From Sulfurimonas sp. HSL3-7 (GTDB lineage Bacteria > Campylobacterota > Campylobacteria > Campylobacterales > Sulfurimonadaceae), in contig NZ_CP147919.1 of the NCBI RefSeq assembly GCF_039645985.1, forward strand, positions 992,001 through 1,056,000: a stretch of 64,000 bases of DNA, in the 5' to 3' direction. Below the pieces are notes generated by a model. It was not told the DNA's origin and ran no database searches. It saw only the letters and a list, made by a program, of their open reading frames with translations. How positions within the stretch are numbered: position 1 is the stretch's first letter; every line of letters begins with the position of its first letter. Positions 54,937-64,000 of the stretch are shown here, piece by piece. A program made the position numbers and the translations under genes.

Positions 54937-55487
54937 TATTTACCCAACGCCTTTTTGATGTCGCTCTCGATCATCTCTTCGGGCGTCTGGCCGACATAAT
55001 GGGTGATGTACTGACCGTCTTTGTACATCACCATAAACGGGATAGGAAAACGCTGGCCCGCTTTGGTCGCTGAGGCGATGGCACGGTAGAGTTTTTCATT
55101 GTCCTTGGAGTTGACAATGGCATACTCGGCGCCGTATTTCTCTTTGAAGGCATCCAGATCGGCATTGGCAATGCCGTCTTCGATCGTCACGCCCAAGATG
55201 AGAAACTCTTCATTGTATTTTTTTTGCAGGTGGCTGAGGTTGGGTGCTTCGGCACGGCACGGCGGGCACCAGGTGGCAAAGATGTCGAACATGACGACTT
55301 TGCCGTCATGGCCTTTGACGTAAAAGTTCAGACCCTCTTTGGTGACGTTATAGTCGACACCGTTCGTATCGACAAGATGAAAGGTGCTTGAAGCCACCAT
55401 GCTCTCTTCTTCGTCGGAGTTACTGCTGCATCCCAAAAAGAGCAGGGGTAGTGCAATAGAGAGTGAAATAAGTGTCTTTTTAAACAT
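54936..55487 (-). CDS. TlpA/ResA-like thioredoxin lipoprotein
   Basis: About 183 residues. Lipobox LLFLGC after an N-terminal signal predicts a lipoprotein; the thioredoxin fold has ATWCPPCRAEAPNL. It probably reduces disulfides in the periplasm, for example during cytochrome c maturation. The ATG at 55487 follows AAAAAGG. Confidence 0.88.
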   Translation of the reverse strand: MFKKTLISLSIALPLLFLGCSSNSDEEESMVASSTFHLVDTNGVDYNVTKEGLNFYVKGHDGKVVMFDIFATWCPPCRAEAPNLSHLQKKYNEEFLILGVTIEDGIANADLDAFKEKYGAEYAIVNSKDNEKLYRAIASATKAGQRFPIPFMVMYKDGQYITHYVGQTPEEMIESDIKKALGK

Positions 55488-55582
55488 CGAAAGCCTTTTT
55501 GTGAGCACATAACACATCCTTAGGGGATACTGGGTGCCCTTTAGATAAAATTATCGTGATTATAACCAATCTAAGGTGCAAA

Positions 55583-56188
55583 ATGTCTGTGACAAAAGTG
55601 ACTTTACGAAAAAAATGTCTTCAAACGCTGCAAATGCTAAGCCCCCACAACAGCGCTTATCGTAACGCAAAGATTACGGCCAAGCTGCTGATGCACCCTA
55701 AAGTAAGAGATGCTGAAAGTGTGCTGGCCTTCTGGCCTCTGGGGATGGAACCGGATATCCGCAGCGGTATTGCGGCCTTAAGACGCAACAAAAAAGTATA
55801 TATGCCGTTTATGGAAGACGACAGTTTCAAGATGGTACCATTTAGACTCCCTCTGACTCAAAAACAGTTTGGAATTTATGAGCCCGGGAATTCGAATTTA
55901 AAAATAAAAAAAATTGATGTAGCAATAGTACCAGCAGTGGGTGTCGACGGTGAAGGACGCCGTATAGGTTTCGGTAAAGGAATGTACGACCGCTTTTTTG
56001 CAAGACTAAAACACAAACCATATATCATATTTGTTCAATCAAAACTCTGTAATACTTCTAAATATATATGCGACGAGTATGATATAAAGGCAGACTTACT
56101 GATTACCCCTGAGGCGTATTATGCAGCAGCAAAGGGTACTAAAAATGATAAACGAAATACTCTTAGGAGGTGGCATAGCCACACTTAG
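55583..56188 (+). CDS. 5-formyltetrahydrofolate cyclo-ligase
   Basis: 201 residues. Converts 5-formyl-THF to 5,10-methenyl-THF with ATP. Family elements are VLAFWPLGMEPDI, and the loop VPAVGVDGEGRRIGFGKGMYDRF. The ATG at 55583 has AAGG upstream. Its 3' end overlaps the start of rny by about 44 bp in another frame. Confidence 0.9.
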   Translation: MSVTKVTLRKKCLQTLQMLSPHNSAYRNAKITAKLLMHPKVRDAESVLAFWPLGMEPDIRSGIAALRRNKKVYMPFMEDDSFKMVPFRLPLTQKQFGIYEPGNSNLKIKKIDVAIVPAVGVDGEGRRIGFGKGMYDRFFARLKHKPYIIFVQSKLCNTSKYICDEYDIKADLLITPEAYYAAAKGTKNDKRNTLRRWHSHT

Positions 56189-57713
56189 CGGACTGCTTGG
56201 ATTTTTTATCTGTAAAAAAATCAGCAGTGCACAATTTGACATCTATGTACAACAGGCCAAAGCAAAGGCCGCTGCGATTGACAGTGAAGCCGAACTGTTG
56301 CTTGAACGATCAAATATCAAAGCCAGAGAGATCGAACTTCAGGCCGAGAAGCAGTACAATGAGGCAAGCGAACGTGCCCTTAAAGAGCTCTCCGGACGCG
56401 AAGCGGCCATAGCAGGCAGGGAAAAAGATCTCGAGGCCGAGGTCAAAGAAAAGCAGAGAGAACTGGAGAATGAACGCGGCATTGTTACAAGCCTGAAACT
56501 AAATGTTGAACGCCAATCACGGAGTCTGGACAAGCTTAAAAAAGAGTATGAACAGAGTCTGGACAAAGCGATCAATGCCGTAGAAAACGCTGCGGGAATG
56601 ACAAAAGAAGAGGCCAAAGAGCTTCTGTTGAAGCAGGTTGAAGAGCGTTCTCGTGCCGATGTCGCCCATATTGTCCGTCGTTATGAAAACGAAGCCAAAC
56701 AAGAGGGCGAACGTAAGGCAAACTACATCCTGGCACAGGCGACGTCGAGGTTTGCCGGTGAATTTGCCCATGAACGTCTGATGAATACGGTGCAGTTGAG
56801 CGATGACGAGCTCAAAGGGCGTATTATCGGCCGTGAGGGCCGAAACATCAAGACCCTTGAGGCACTGATGGGTGTGGATATCATCATCGACGATACCCCG
56901 AATGCGATCATCGTAAGCAGCTTCAACATGTACCGCCGGGCGATCGCCACACGTACCTTGGAGCTTCTGGTCGAAGACGGGCGCATCCAGCCGGCGCGTA
57001 TAGAAGAGATCTACAACAAAGTCTGCGCGCAGTTCGAAGAGAAGATCATTGAAGACGGCGAGAACGTTGTCTTTGAACTGGGGCTCAGCGGACTGCATCC
57101 GGAACTGATCAAACTGATAGGGCGTCTGCGCTATCGGGCAAGTTACGGTCAAAATGCCTTGGCGCATACACTCGAAGTTGCCAACCTTGCGGGGATCATG
57201 GCAGCGGAGATGGGCGGTGATGCAAAGTTGGCTAAACGGGCGGGCGTTTTGCATGATATCGGCAAGGCGTTGACCCACGACTTTGAAGGCTCCCATGTCG
57301 ATCTGGGTGCGGAGGTCTGTCGACGCTACAATGAAGATCCGGTGGTCATCAATGCCATCTATGCCCACCATGGACTGCAGGATATAGAGACCATAGAATG
57401 TGCGGCGGTCTGTGCGGCAGACACCCTTTCTGCTGCACGCCCGGGAGCACGCAGGGAAGTTCTGGAAAGCTTTTTGAAACGGGTTACTGCGATCGAAGAG
57501 ATCGCGACCTCCAAAACAGGGGTGAAACAGGCCTACGCCATCAATGCCGGGCGTGAAGTACGTGTTATGGTCAGTGCGGAACTGGTGAGTGACGATGAGG
57601 CGTCTCTGCTGGCTAAAGAGATTGCCGAAGAGATCGAATCCAAGGTGAGCTATCCCGGCAATATCAAAGTCAACGTGATCCGTGAAAGCCGCGCTGTAGA
57701 GTATGCTAAGTAG
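56145..57713 (+). CDS. rny: Ribonuclease Y
   Basis: 522 residues. N-terminal membrane anchor (about 5-22), a long coiled coil (25-180), a KH domain with GRIIGREGRNIKTLEALMG and an HD domain with GVLHDIGKAL and the metal residues. An endonuclease that initiates mRNA decay at the membrane. The ATG at 56145 is preferred to one eight codons earlier. Confidence 0.94.
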   Translation: MINEILLGGGIATLSGLLGFFICKKISSAQFDIYVQQAKAKAAAIDSEAELLLERSNIKAREIELQAEKQYNEASERALKELSGREAAIAGREKDLEAEVKEKQRELENERGIVTSLKLNVERQSRSLDKLKKEYEQSLDKAINAVENAAGMTKEEAKELLLKQVEERSRADVAHIVRRYENEAKQEGERKANYILAQATSRFAGEFAHERLMNTVQLSDDELKGRIIGREGRNIKTLEALMGVDIIIDDTPNAIIVSSFNMYRRAIATRTLELLVEDGRIQPARIEEIYNKVCAQFEEKIIEDGENVVFELGLSGLHPELIKLIGRLRYRASYGQNALAHTLEVANLAGIMAAEMGGDAKLAKRAGVLHDIGKALTHDFEGSHVDLGAEVCRRYNEDPVVINAIYAHHGLQDIETIECAAVCAADTLSAARPGARREVLESFLKRVTAIEEIATSKTGVKQAYAINAGREVRVMVSAELVSDDEASLLAKEIAEEIESKVSYPGNIKVNVIRESRAVEYAK

Positions 57714-57727
57714 GCTTATAGGCCTAC
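57710..57727 (+). other. Inverted repeat after rny
   Basis: GTAGGC / GCCTAC with a six-base loop overlapping the rny stop; no T run follows, so a terminator role is uncertain. Confidence 0.35.
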
Positions 57728-57850
57728 GCTGAAAAGTCCATAAAGAGATAGTGTATTATAATTTATTGTAATATAACGTGACAAGTATGTGATAATATTA
57801 AGTTATACTATTTTAAGAGTGGAGTGCTGAGCACTTTTCAAGGTATAGCG

Positions 57851-58336
57851 ATGGATGCAACTCAAATAGCACATAACATACGTCTCGCAAAAGCGGATAA
57901 TGCCCGGTGGCTGGATTGTGCACAGCGTATGATGATGGGTGAGCAAGTGGGTAAAGCGTGTATACCAAGCCATCAAAACAGTTCTCCGCCATACAGCTGG
58001 CTGTATGAACACAGTAGTGAACTCAACCAGCTTTACAACGGATATGACAATAAATTAGAAGTCGATCTATTCCATTTTGAGATCATTGAACAGATCGAGA
58101 TGCTTCGTTTTACCATGGATGAAAATTGTCTCAAAATATACAAGCTCTGTTTCCCGCAGCGCAAGAACTCTTTTTTCTTCAATCTTTTTCATCGTAACAA
58201 AAAGATTACAAAGTTTGAAGCTGCCGAGGCACAACGATATTTTCAGAACATGCAGCAGGCAGTCGAAGCGTTGGATGCGATGCTTGATCATTTAGAACAG
58301 TCTTTCGGCCAATTGTGCAAATTGACTATTTCGTAA
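57851..58336 (+). CDS. Degenerate CZB-like (chemoreceptor zinc-binding type) protein
   Basis: About 161 residues, helical; a sequence and layout similar to the next gene (same order of NARWLDCAQRMMMGE, LFHFEIIEQIEMLRF and a basic stretch). The Cys of the zinc site is lost (the CTECKFGQW region here reads SSPPYSWLYEH), and the first His of the site is replaced by Asn. It probably no longer binds zinc. The ATG at 57851 follows AAGG. Confidence 0.65.
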   Translation: MDATQIAHNIRLAKADNARWLDCAQRMMMGEQVGKACIPSHQNSSPPYSWLYEHSSELNQLYNGYDNKLEVDLFHFEIIEQIEMLRFTMDENCLKIYKLCFPQRKNSFFFNLFHRNKKITKFEAAEAQRYFQNMQQAVEALDAMLDHLEQSFGQLCKLTIS

Positions 58337-58550
58337 ATGCTGCTTTTCATTCATATGCAAGATAGTCATATATCTTGTCACACTCTGCCGGACAGGGCAG
58401 GATCATTGGATAAAAAGCTATCTTCGTATAATTAAAATAAACTGCAATTTCTGTTTTAATCTTTCATATTTATAATTTTTTGTGATAATAATGTAATAAT
58501 ATAGATATAAAATACTCTTATAAATAATTTCGTAGATAATGGAGATGGTC

Positions 58551-59012
58551 ATGAATAAAGCAGAAACGTTAGAGCAACTGCATAATGCCAAAAAAGCACA
58601 TGTTAAATGGGTGCAGCGTGCAAAAGCTTTGATAGAAGGCTTACCGGTAGAAAAAGATGCCATTCCTGTTGATTGTACCGAATGTAAATTTGGTCAATGG
58701 TTTTATGGAGACGGGCAGAATCTCAATGCAATTCCGGGCATGGATTGTCTGCATGAGATCGAAACCCTGCACTTTAATCTGCATGATATGTATATGAAGA
58801 TCTTTAAGGTCTATTTTGGCGATATGAACCGTTCTTTTTTCTCCAAACTTTTTAATATGAAGAAGAAGATATCAGACAGCGATAAAGATGTCGCTAAAAA
58901 GTATTATGATCAACTGTTGGATATTTCGCATCAACTGATCGCGGTGATCGATCGACTTGAACGTCGGTTGCATGCGATGTCGGCAGATGCCTTTAAAGAG
59001 ACTGTTTCTTAG
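58551..59012 (+). CDS. CZB-domain protein
   Basis: 153 residues with a complete CZB zinc site: H and W in AHVKW, the cysteine in CTECKFGQWFYGDG and a later His in LHFNLHDMY. CZB domains sense zinc or oxidants and tune chemotaxis or c-di-GMP enzymes. Stand-alone, so it may act in trans on a chemoreceptor or cyclase. ATG at 58551 after GGAG. Confidence 0.8.
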   Translation: MNKAETLEQLHNAKKAHVKWVQRAKALIEGLPVEKDAIPVDCTECKFGQWFYGDGQNLNAIPGMDCLHEIETLHFNLHDMYMKIFKVYFGDMNRSFFSKLFNMKKKISDSDKDVAKKYYDQLLDISHQLIAVIDRLERRLHAMSADAFKETVS

Positions 59013-59144
59013 ACCATGTGACGCTTTCCGGTTCGCCGGCGTTCATCCGATCATTTCCAATAGACGGTAAATGAACGTTCTGTAAATAGCGAAACGAAAA
59101 GCATTGCTGGTTTGATATCAGGGGTTGGGGCCCCTTGCAAACAG

Positions 59145-59717
59145 CTATTTTTTGATTGTTACGACAATCGTGCCGCGAAGGTCACCAAATTTATAGCCGG
59201 TCGCTTTGTCATTCGGATAGGTTTTTTCAAAAAACTGTGACAGTTTCCGGTCCCCACTGATATCGCCATGACACTTCAGACAGACCTGCTTGTTGATCAG
59301 AAGCGGTTTGTAGTATTTGTAGGTCTCTTTGTTGACACGTTCTACAAGATACGCTGGCAGAACGACACCGTTTTGTTGCAGCGTTTCGAGAGACTGCAGG
59401 ATCGCTTTCTCTTTGCCTTCGGCCAGGTTGGCGGGGTTGCGCTCTTTAAGCGAGATACGTTTTACATGGACATCCTGCCCAAACTGCTCATCGACATCTG
59501 CCGTCAGCGCGTAGGCCTTCGTGCTGCAAAACTCTGCCGCGCCGACCGGTCCTTCCGCCTTCATATGCTGTTGGAGGTTTTTGCCCAGCGTTTTGAGCAG
59601 TGCCGAGGAGACCTCCTGTCCCGTTTTGACCACAGAGGCAAGCTCCTCTTTATTGCTTTCGTAAGGGTTGGCGAGTAAAGCGGCAGCAGAGAGTGCAGTG
59701 AATAGGATTTTTTTCAT
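59145..59717 (-). CDS. Periplasmic c-type haem protein, Tll0287/DUF3365-like
   Basis: 190 residues with a signal peptide (1-16) and a single haem motif CLKCHG near residue 145, within the layout typical of DUF3365 (Tll0287-like) proteins (FCSTKAYAL and the YYKPLLIN segment). Probably a periplasmic redox or sensor protein. The gene downstream of it is on the other side of a gap. Confidence 0.85.
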   Translation of the reverse strand: MKKILFTALSAAALLANPYESNKEELASVVKTGQEVSSALLKTLGKNLQQHMKAEGPVGAAEFCSTKAYALTADVDEQFGQDVHVKRISLKERNPANLAEGKEKAILQSLETLQQNGVVLPAYLVERVNKETYKYYKPLLINKQVCLKCHGDISGDRKLSQFFEKTYPNDKATGYKFGDLRGTIVVTIKK

Positions 59718-59750
59718 CTTGATTCCTTTTTTATAGGTTTAGTGTATGCA

Positions 59751-60647
59751 TCAGGTGTATTCCAGATACTCCTCATTGGCGTCTGAATCATCGTAGGGGT
59801 CCATGTGGATGATGGAGTGTACACGCTCATCTTCGAAGAGCTCTTCCAGTTCCGCTTCGATCTTGTCGCTGATGCGGTGCGCGTCGAAGAGCGAGACGCT
59901 GACATTGAAGACCACGTGTACGGTGATAAAGATATCGGAGCCCGAACGTCTTGTGGTCAGGTGATGATGGCCGTTGATGTCCTGGACACTGTCCAAATAA
60001 CGGTTGATCTTTTCGATCTCTTCATCTTCAAGGGCGATATCCATGAGCATCAAGATCCCCTCTTTGATGATAGGAAAGGCGGAATAGATCATGTAAACAG
60101 TGATGGCGATGCCCAAAAGCGGATCGATGATCTCGAAATCGGTGTAGTGAATGACAGCGAGCGCAAGCAGTATCGCGCCGTTGGTGTAGAGGTCCGTCTG
60201 GTAGTGCAGTGCATCGGCACGAATGACAAGGTTTCCCGTCTTTTTGGCAATATGAACAAGAAAGAGCACGAGAAACGTCGTAATGAAAATAGAGATCACC
60301 ATCACAATCAGAGAGAGCTCCATATAATCGATCTCTCTTGGCTGAAGCAGTTTCATAACGGCATTGTAGAGGATGAAAATGGCTGAGATCGAGATGATCG
60401 TGCCTTCCATAACGGCGGCAATGGCCTCGAGTTTACCACGCCCGAAGTTGAACTTTTTATCGGCTTTTTTCTCGGACTGGTGCAGGGCAAAATAGTTGAA
60501 AAGTGAGACCATGAGATCCAAGAAAGAGTCGATAGCCGAAGCCAGGATGGCGACGGAACCGCTCATTACACCGATGACCATCTTGATGGTGACCAAAAGT
60601 GCCGCAGTACTGGAGGAGACGATGGTTGCTTTCTGTTCTATGCGCAT
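59751..60647 (-). CDS. Cation diffusion facilitator (FieF/CzcD-type)
   Basis: 298 residues with six membrane helices and a C-terminal metal-sensing cytoplasmic domain. DSFLDLMVSL and ADALHYQTD hold the transport-site aspartates and histidine. Exports Zn2+, Fe2+ or similar ions in exchange for protons. It lies upstream of the haem protein on the same strand (33 bp). Confidence 0.93.
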   Translation of the reverse strand: MRIEQKATIVSSSTAALLVTIKMVIGVMSGSVAILASAIDSFLDLMVSLFNYFALHQSEKKADKKFNFGRGKLEAIAAVMEGTIISISAIFILYNAVMKLLQPREIDYMELSLIVMVISIFITTFLVLFLVHIAKKTGNLVIRADALHYQTDLYTNGAILLALAVIHYTDFEIIDPLLGIAITVYMIYSAFPIIKEGILMLMDIALEDEEIEKINRYLDSVQDINGHHHLTTRRSGSDIFITVHVVFNVSVSLFDAHRISDKIEAELEELFEDERVHSIIHMDPYDDSDANEEYLEYT

Positions 60648-60705
60648 GAAAAGAATTTTAACAAGCTTTAGCTAAAATACAGCTACCTAGAACTAAGAGA
60701 TATAT

Positions 60706-61611
60706 ATGGATTTGAATGCCCTGCGCGTGGAACGTGAAAAATGGATGACATGGAAGAATATCAAGCCTTTGCGCGAAGCGCTCGACTCGCTGCCTGACAT
60801 AGACGCCGCACTTTTACTCGGTGATACCGTTGCCCTGCAAACGGATGATGCTGTCGATCATGAACAGATCGAATCGGTTGCCCGCATGATGATGCCGTGG
60901 CGAAAAGGGCCGTTTGACCTTTTCGGTCTCTTTATCGATACCGAGTGGCAGAGCTTTATGAAGTACAATCTGTTACGTCCGCACTTCAATCTTACGGACA
61001 AACGTGTTGCCGACATCGGCTGCAACAACGGCTACTATCTTTTCCGTATGCAGGAGGACAAGCCCGCCTCCCTGGTCGGGTTCGATCCTTCGGCGCTCTA
61101 CAAGACCCAGTTTGATTTTATCAACCGCTTTGCAAAGACCGCTATCAAATACGAGCTTTTGGGTGTCGAACATCTCCCCTATTATGAAGAGAAGTTTGAC
61201 ACGATCTTCTGTCTGGGCGTGCTCTACCACCGCAGCGATCCGGTTGCGATGTTGAAGCAGCTCTACAAAGGGCTCAACAGCGTGGGAGAAGTGATCCTTG
61301 ATACCTTTATGATCGACGGCGATGAGGAGATGGCATTATGTCCAAAGGGGAGCTACTCAAAGATCCCGAACATCTATTTTGTCCCGACCATTCCGGCTCT
61401 AAAGAACTGGTGCCTGCGTGCGGGTTTCAGTGACTTTGAGGTGCTGGAGACCTCAGTCACCTCGGCTGAAGAGCAGCGCAAGACGGAGTGGATAGAGGGG
61501 CAGAGCCTCGAAGACTTTCTGGATCCCGAAGATGAGACGAAAACAGTGGAGGGGTACAGCGCACCGAAACGTGTTTATGTCCGTTTGACGAAAAAGCCAA
61601 AGGAGAAGTGA
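60706..61611 (+). CDS. cmoB: tRNA U34 carboxymethyltransferase CmoB
   Basis: 301 residues. Makes 5-carboxymethoxyuridine in tRNA from carboxy-SAM. Matches include [50 protein letters not shown] and the C-terminal [11 protein letters not shown]. The cmoA partner is not in the window. Confidence 0.94.
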   Translation: MDLNALRVEREKWMTWKNIKPLREALDSLPDIDAALLLGDTVALQTDDAVDHEQIESVARMMMPWRKGPFDLFGLFIDTEWQSFMKYNLLRPHFNLTDKRVADIGCNNGYYLFRMQEDKPASLVGFDPSALYKTQFDFINRFAKTAIKYELLGVEHLPYYEEKFDTIFCLGVLYHRSDPVAMLKQLYKGLNSVGEVILDTFMIDGDEEMALCPKGSYSKIPNIYFVPTIPALKNWCLRAGFSDFEVLETSVTSAEEQRKTEWIEGQSLEDFLDPEDETKTVEGYSAPKRVYVRLTKKPKEK

Positions 61612-62006
61612 TGCAGCAAAACACCCATATGAAGATCGACAGTTCGCTCTGCGGCGAGGTGGTAGAGATCGGAGAGGGACGCGCGAGGGTCTCTCTGCTG
61701 ACCACGGCGCAGATGTCGGCAGACGAAGAAGGGTTGGTACACGGTGGATTTATTTTCGGTGCGGCCGATTTTGCAGCGATGTGCGCAGTGAATGAACCCA
61801 ACGTTGTGCTTGCCGGCAGTGAATGCCGTTTCCTGGCGCCGAGCGTGGTCGGTGATACGATCGATTTCGAGGCCACTGTCGTAAAGCGCGAGGGAGCCAA
61901 AGCTCTTGTCGAAGTGCAGGCTGTCAGCAAAGGAAAATCTCTCTTTAACGGGAACTTCAAAACAGTTGTCACAAAAGAACATGTACTGAAAAAGCAACAA
62001 GGATGA
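61611..62006 (+). CDS. Hotdog-fold thioesterase
   Basis: 131 residues, PaaI/YiiD-like hotdog: GLVHGGFIFGAADFAAMCAVNEPNVVLAG then a strand-rich C-terminal half. It may hydrolyse acyl-CoA; the substrate is not evident. The start overlaps the cmoB stop (TGATG) and it overlaps cti by 4 bp. Confidence 0.85.
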   Translation: MQQNTHMKIDSSLCGEVVEIGEGRARVSLLTTAQMSADEEGLVHGGFIFGAADFAAMCAVNEPNVVLAGSECRFLAPSVVGDTIDFEATVVKREGAKALVEVQAVSKGKSLFNGNFKTVVTKEHVLKKQQG

Positions 62007-64000
62007 AAAATCTCCTGTTGATCGCGGTATCGGCCACTTTTTTCTTTGCCGGTTGTTCGTATGACCCGCCGGCGCCGATCCAGGTCAAACGCATGGACAG
62101 AGAGATTGATTACCTTGCCGATGTCAAGCCGATCCTGGACCGACGCTGCGTCGTCTGCCACTCCTGTTATAACTCCCCCTGTCAGCTGAAACTGAGCTCT
62201 TACGAAGGGGCCGATCGCGGTGCGAGCAAAGAGCTCGTCTACAAGGCAGAGCGCCTTCGTGCGCAGCCGCCGACCCGGCTTTTTATGGATGCCGAGACGA
62301 CGGCGGAGTGGCGTAAAAAGAGTTTTTTCAGTGTGACCGGAAATACGGCGCCGGAGGGGTTCAACAACACGACGATGGCCCACCTGTTGCGGGCGAAAAT
62401 GCGCAGTCCGCTCTCACCGGGCGAATACCGGCCGGAGACTGATCTCTTGAGCTGTCCCAAAAACGGTGAGGAGGTGGCTGAATTCATCGACAACCATCCT
62501 GAACGCGGTATGCCCTACGGCTTTCCGGCGTTGACGACGAAAGAGTATGAGACACTTCTGCACTGGCTTCAGCAGGGGGCGCACGGGCCAAACGAAGCAG
62601 AGCAGAAGAAGCTTGTCTCGCCGAGTCCTGCAGCCCTCGAAGAGATCGGGAAGTGGGAAAACCTCCTGAACCGCGAAGAGCCGAAATACCGCCTGACGGC
62701 ACGATACCTCTACGAACATCTCTTTATCGCGCATCTCCATTTTCCGTCTGCACCGAATGCGTTCTATGAGCTCGTCCGCTCCAAAACACCGTCGCCGGAG
62801 AAGATCGAGGTGATCGCTACCGTCCGCCCCTTTGACGACCCCGGTGTTGAGAAATTTTACTACCGCATCCGCAAGATACATTCGACGATCGTTCATAAAA
62901 CGCACATCGTCTTCGAGATGGATGACGAACAATATGAACAGATCACCCGTCTCTTTATCGGAACGCCCTGGCTTGAAGAGCCGCACCTGATGGATTATGA
63001 CGAAGTGCGCAGCGCCAACCCTTTCCTGACCTATGCGCAGATTCCTCCGGAATCACGTTACCGCTTTTTGCTCCATAACAGCGAGTATATAACCAGAACC
63101 TTCATTCGCGGTCCCGTCTGCAAAGGGCAGATCGCGCTCAATGTTATCAACGACCACTTCTGGACCATGTTTCTGGATCCGAAATCCGATTTGAGCGTTC
63201 AACACCCGGAATTCCTGATCCGCGAGGCGAAAAATCTCAGTATGCCGATAGAGAAGGGGAGCTCGATGGGTGTCTTCAGCACCTTCAGTGACCGGTACCG
63301 CGAACGCTACCTGGCTTATATGAGAGATAAAGGGGAATTCTATCAGCGCTTCGGCGTCGGTACCAGCCTGAAAGATATATGGCGGGGTACACAAGCCGAT
63401 GATGCCCCGGTTCTGACCGTTTACCGCCACTTTGACAGCGCCACCGTACGCAAAGGTGTACTGGGACAGCTGCCGAAGACGATGTGGGTGATGGACTACC
63501 CGCAGTTTGAACGTCTTTACTATGCGCTGGTCGCCGGTTTCGATGTCTTCGGGAACCTGTCGCACCAGACCAATGTCCGCCGGTATATGGACTTTCTGCG
63601 TATCGAAGGCGAGGCCACTTTCCTGACTTTTCTGCCGCAAAAAGAGCGGGTCAAGACATTCCGCTCCTGGTACATCGGCGATGACGCTGCGGAAGATATC
63701 AAAGGGATCGCCCCGAACTATGTTTCGAATATCCGTTACAGCGGCCCCCATTATAAACAGGAATTTATCGAGCAGGTCGTCGATAAGCATCTTCTCAAAG
63801 AGACCGCGATCGCATTCGACCACAACTACCTGCATCTGGGTGAAAAAGTACCCGACGTACTGCCGGAACATTATGACAGTGAAGCCGATTACCTGCAGGC
63901 TTTACGCGTCGTTGCAAGACCGGGCACGGCGTTTATGAAGGTGATTAACGGCTACAATGCCAATTTGGCACTTGTACGTGTGGTGCGAAAAGAGGGGGCG
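62003..64000 (+). CDS. cti: Fatty acid cis/trans isomerase, N-terminal part (runs off window)
   Basis: At least 666 residues; the 3' end lies outside the window. Signal with a lipobox (FFAGC, C18), then a c-type haem motif (C49-V-V-C52-H53) and SCYNSPCQLKLSSYEGADRG, matching Cti. This periplasmic haem enzyme turns cis unsaturated fatty acyl chains of phospholipids into trans forms under membrane stress. ATGA overlap with the thioesterase, which may share a lipid-related role. Confidence 0.88.
   Translation, partial: MKNLLLIAVSATFFFAGCSYDPPAPIQVKRMDREIDYLADVKPILDRRCVVCHSCYNSPCQLKLSSYEGADRGASKELVYKAERLRAQPPTRLFMDAETTAEWRKKSFFSVTGNTAPEGFNNTTMAHLLRAKMRSPLSPGEYRPETDLLSCPKNGEEVAEFIDNHPERGMPYGFPALTTKEYETLLHWLQQGAHGPNEAEQKKLVSPSPAALEEIGKWENLLNREEPKYRLTARYLYEHLFIAHLHFPSAPNAFYELVRSKTPSPEKIEVIATVRPFDDPGVEKFYYRIRKIHSTIVHKTHIVFEMDDEQYEQITRLFIGTPWLEEPHLMDYDEVRSANPFLTYAQIPPESRYRFLLHNSEYITRTFIRGPVCKGQIALNVINDHFWTMFLDPKSDLSVQHPEFLIREAKNLSMPIEKGSSMGVFSTFSDRYRERYLAYMRDKGEFYQRFGVGTSLKDIWRGTQADDAPVLTVYRHFDSATVRKGVLGQLPKTMWVMDYPQFERLYYALVAGFDVFGNLSHQTNVRRYMDFLRIEGEATFLTFLPQKERVKTFRSWYIGDDAAEDIKGIAPNYVSNIRYSGPHYKQEFIEQVVDKHLLKETAIAFDHNYLHLGEKVPDVLPEHYDSEADYLQALRVVARPGTAFMKVINGYNANLALVRVVRKEGA

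Overview
The window looks like a chromosomal segment of a Campylobacterota bacterium (former Epsilonproteobacteria, Sulfurimonas/Sulfurovum-type chemolithotroph). This is inferred from gene content: a cytoplasmic-type [NiFe] uptake hydrogenase, an OadGAB complex, an Hpt protein, small CZB-domain proteins, RNase Y and CmoB. The core genes are visibly richer in GC than the middle of the window. No rRNA or tRNA gene was seen, so the assignment is by gene content only.

Left part (1-31.3 kb), core metabolism. The 3' end of ppsA is followed by a hydrogenase operon: an unusual fusion of an FAD/NAD(P) oxidoreductase, a [2Fe-2S] BFD-like domain and a [NiFe] hydrogenase small subunit, then the large subunit and its maturation protease. 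Next come a tandem UspA protein, a glycerophosphodiester phosphodiesterase, an ACP-PlsC acyltransferase, a pseudo-caspase, pyrophosphatase, oadGAB, a membrane Hpt protein and a short MGMT-family protein. A tightly packed operon carries an RND pump, its adaptor, a molybdopterin oxidoreductase, ArgD, a TolC-like protein and a MidA-type methyltransferase. After it lie an ankyrin protein, thiS, acpS, a GGDEF/EAL protein and radA.

Middle part (about 31.46-53.77 kb), a chromosomal integron. A tyrosine recombinase with the IntI-specific region (52806-53768, + strand) diverges from an array of about 25 gene cassettes, nearly all on the - strand. I located 22 attC sites that can be read, one low-confidence candidate and one remnant. 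About twelve are near-identical sites of about 72 bp, as in sedentary chromosomal integrons. For the 17 cassettes nearest intI, the 5' core (GTTRRRY) can be compared with the cassette's own R'' box: 12 agree exactly, 3 differ by one base and 2 do not fit. Most cassette products are unknown. Recognisable ones are GNAT acetyltransferases, a VOC/glyoxalase protein, a SAM methyltransferase, a flavodoxin-fold quinone/NAD(P)H oxidoreductase, thioredoxin, SRPBCC proteins, a DUF900-type hydrolase, an RCC1-repeat lipoprotein, two PD-(D/E)XK-like nucleases and a HEPN protein paired with a membrane protein. The array decays away from intI: the distal cassettes have broken or missing attC sites, and one holds an inverted 3' fragment of selO.

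Right part (53.8-64 kb), core genes again: ftsY, a TlpA-like lipoprotein, 5-formyltetrahydrofolate cyclo-ligase, RNase Y, a pair of CZB-type proteins (one degenerate), a Tll0287/DUF3365-like haem protein, a cation diffusion facilitator, cmoB, a hotdog thioesterase, and the start of a fatty-acid cis/trans isomerase (cti) that runs off the window.

The integron is the most interesting system. Within it the best candidates for new biology are the two-gene HEPN/membrane cassette and the two nuclease-like cassettes.
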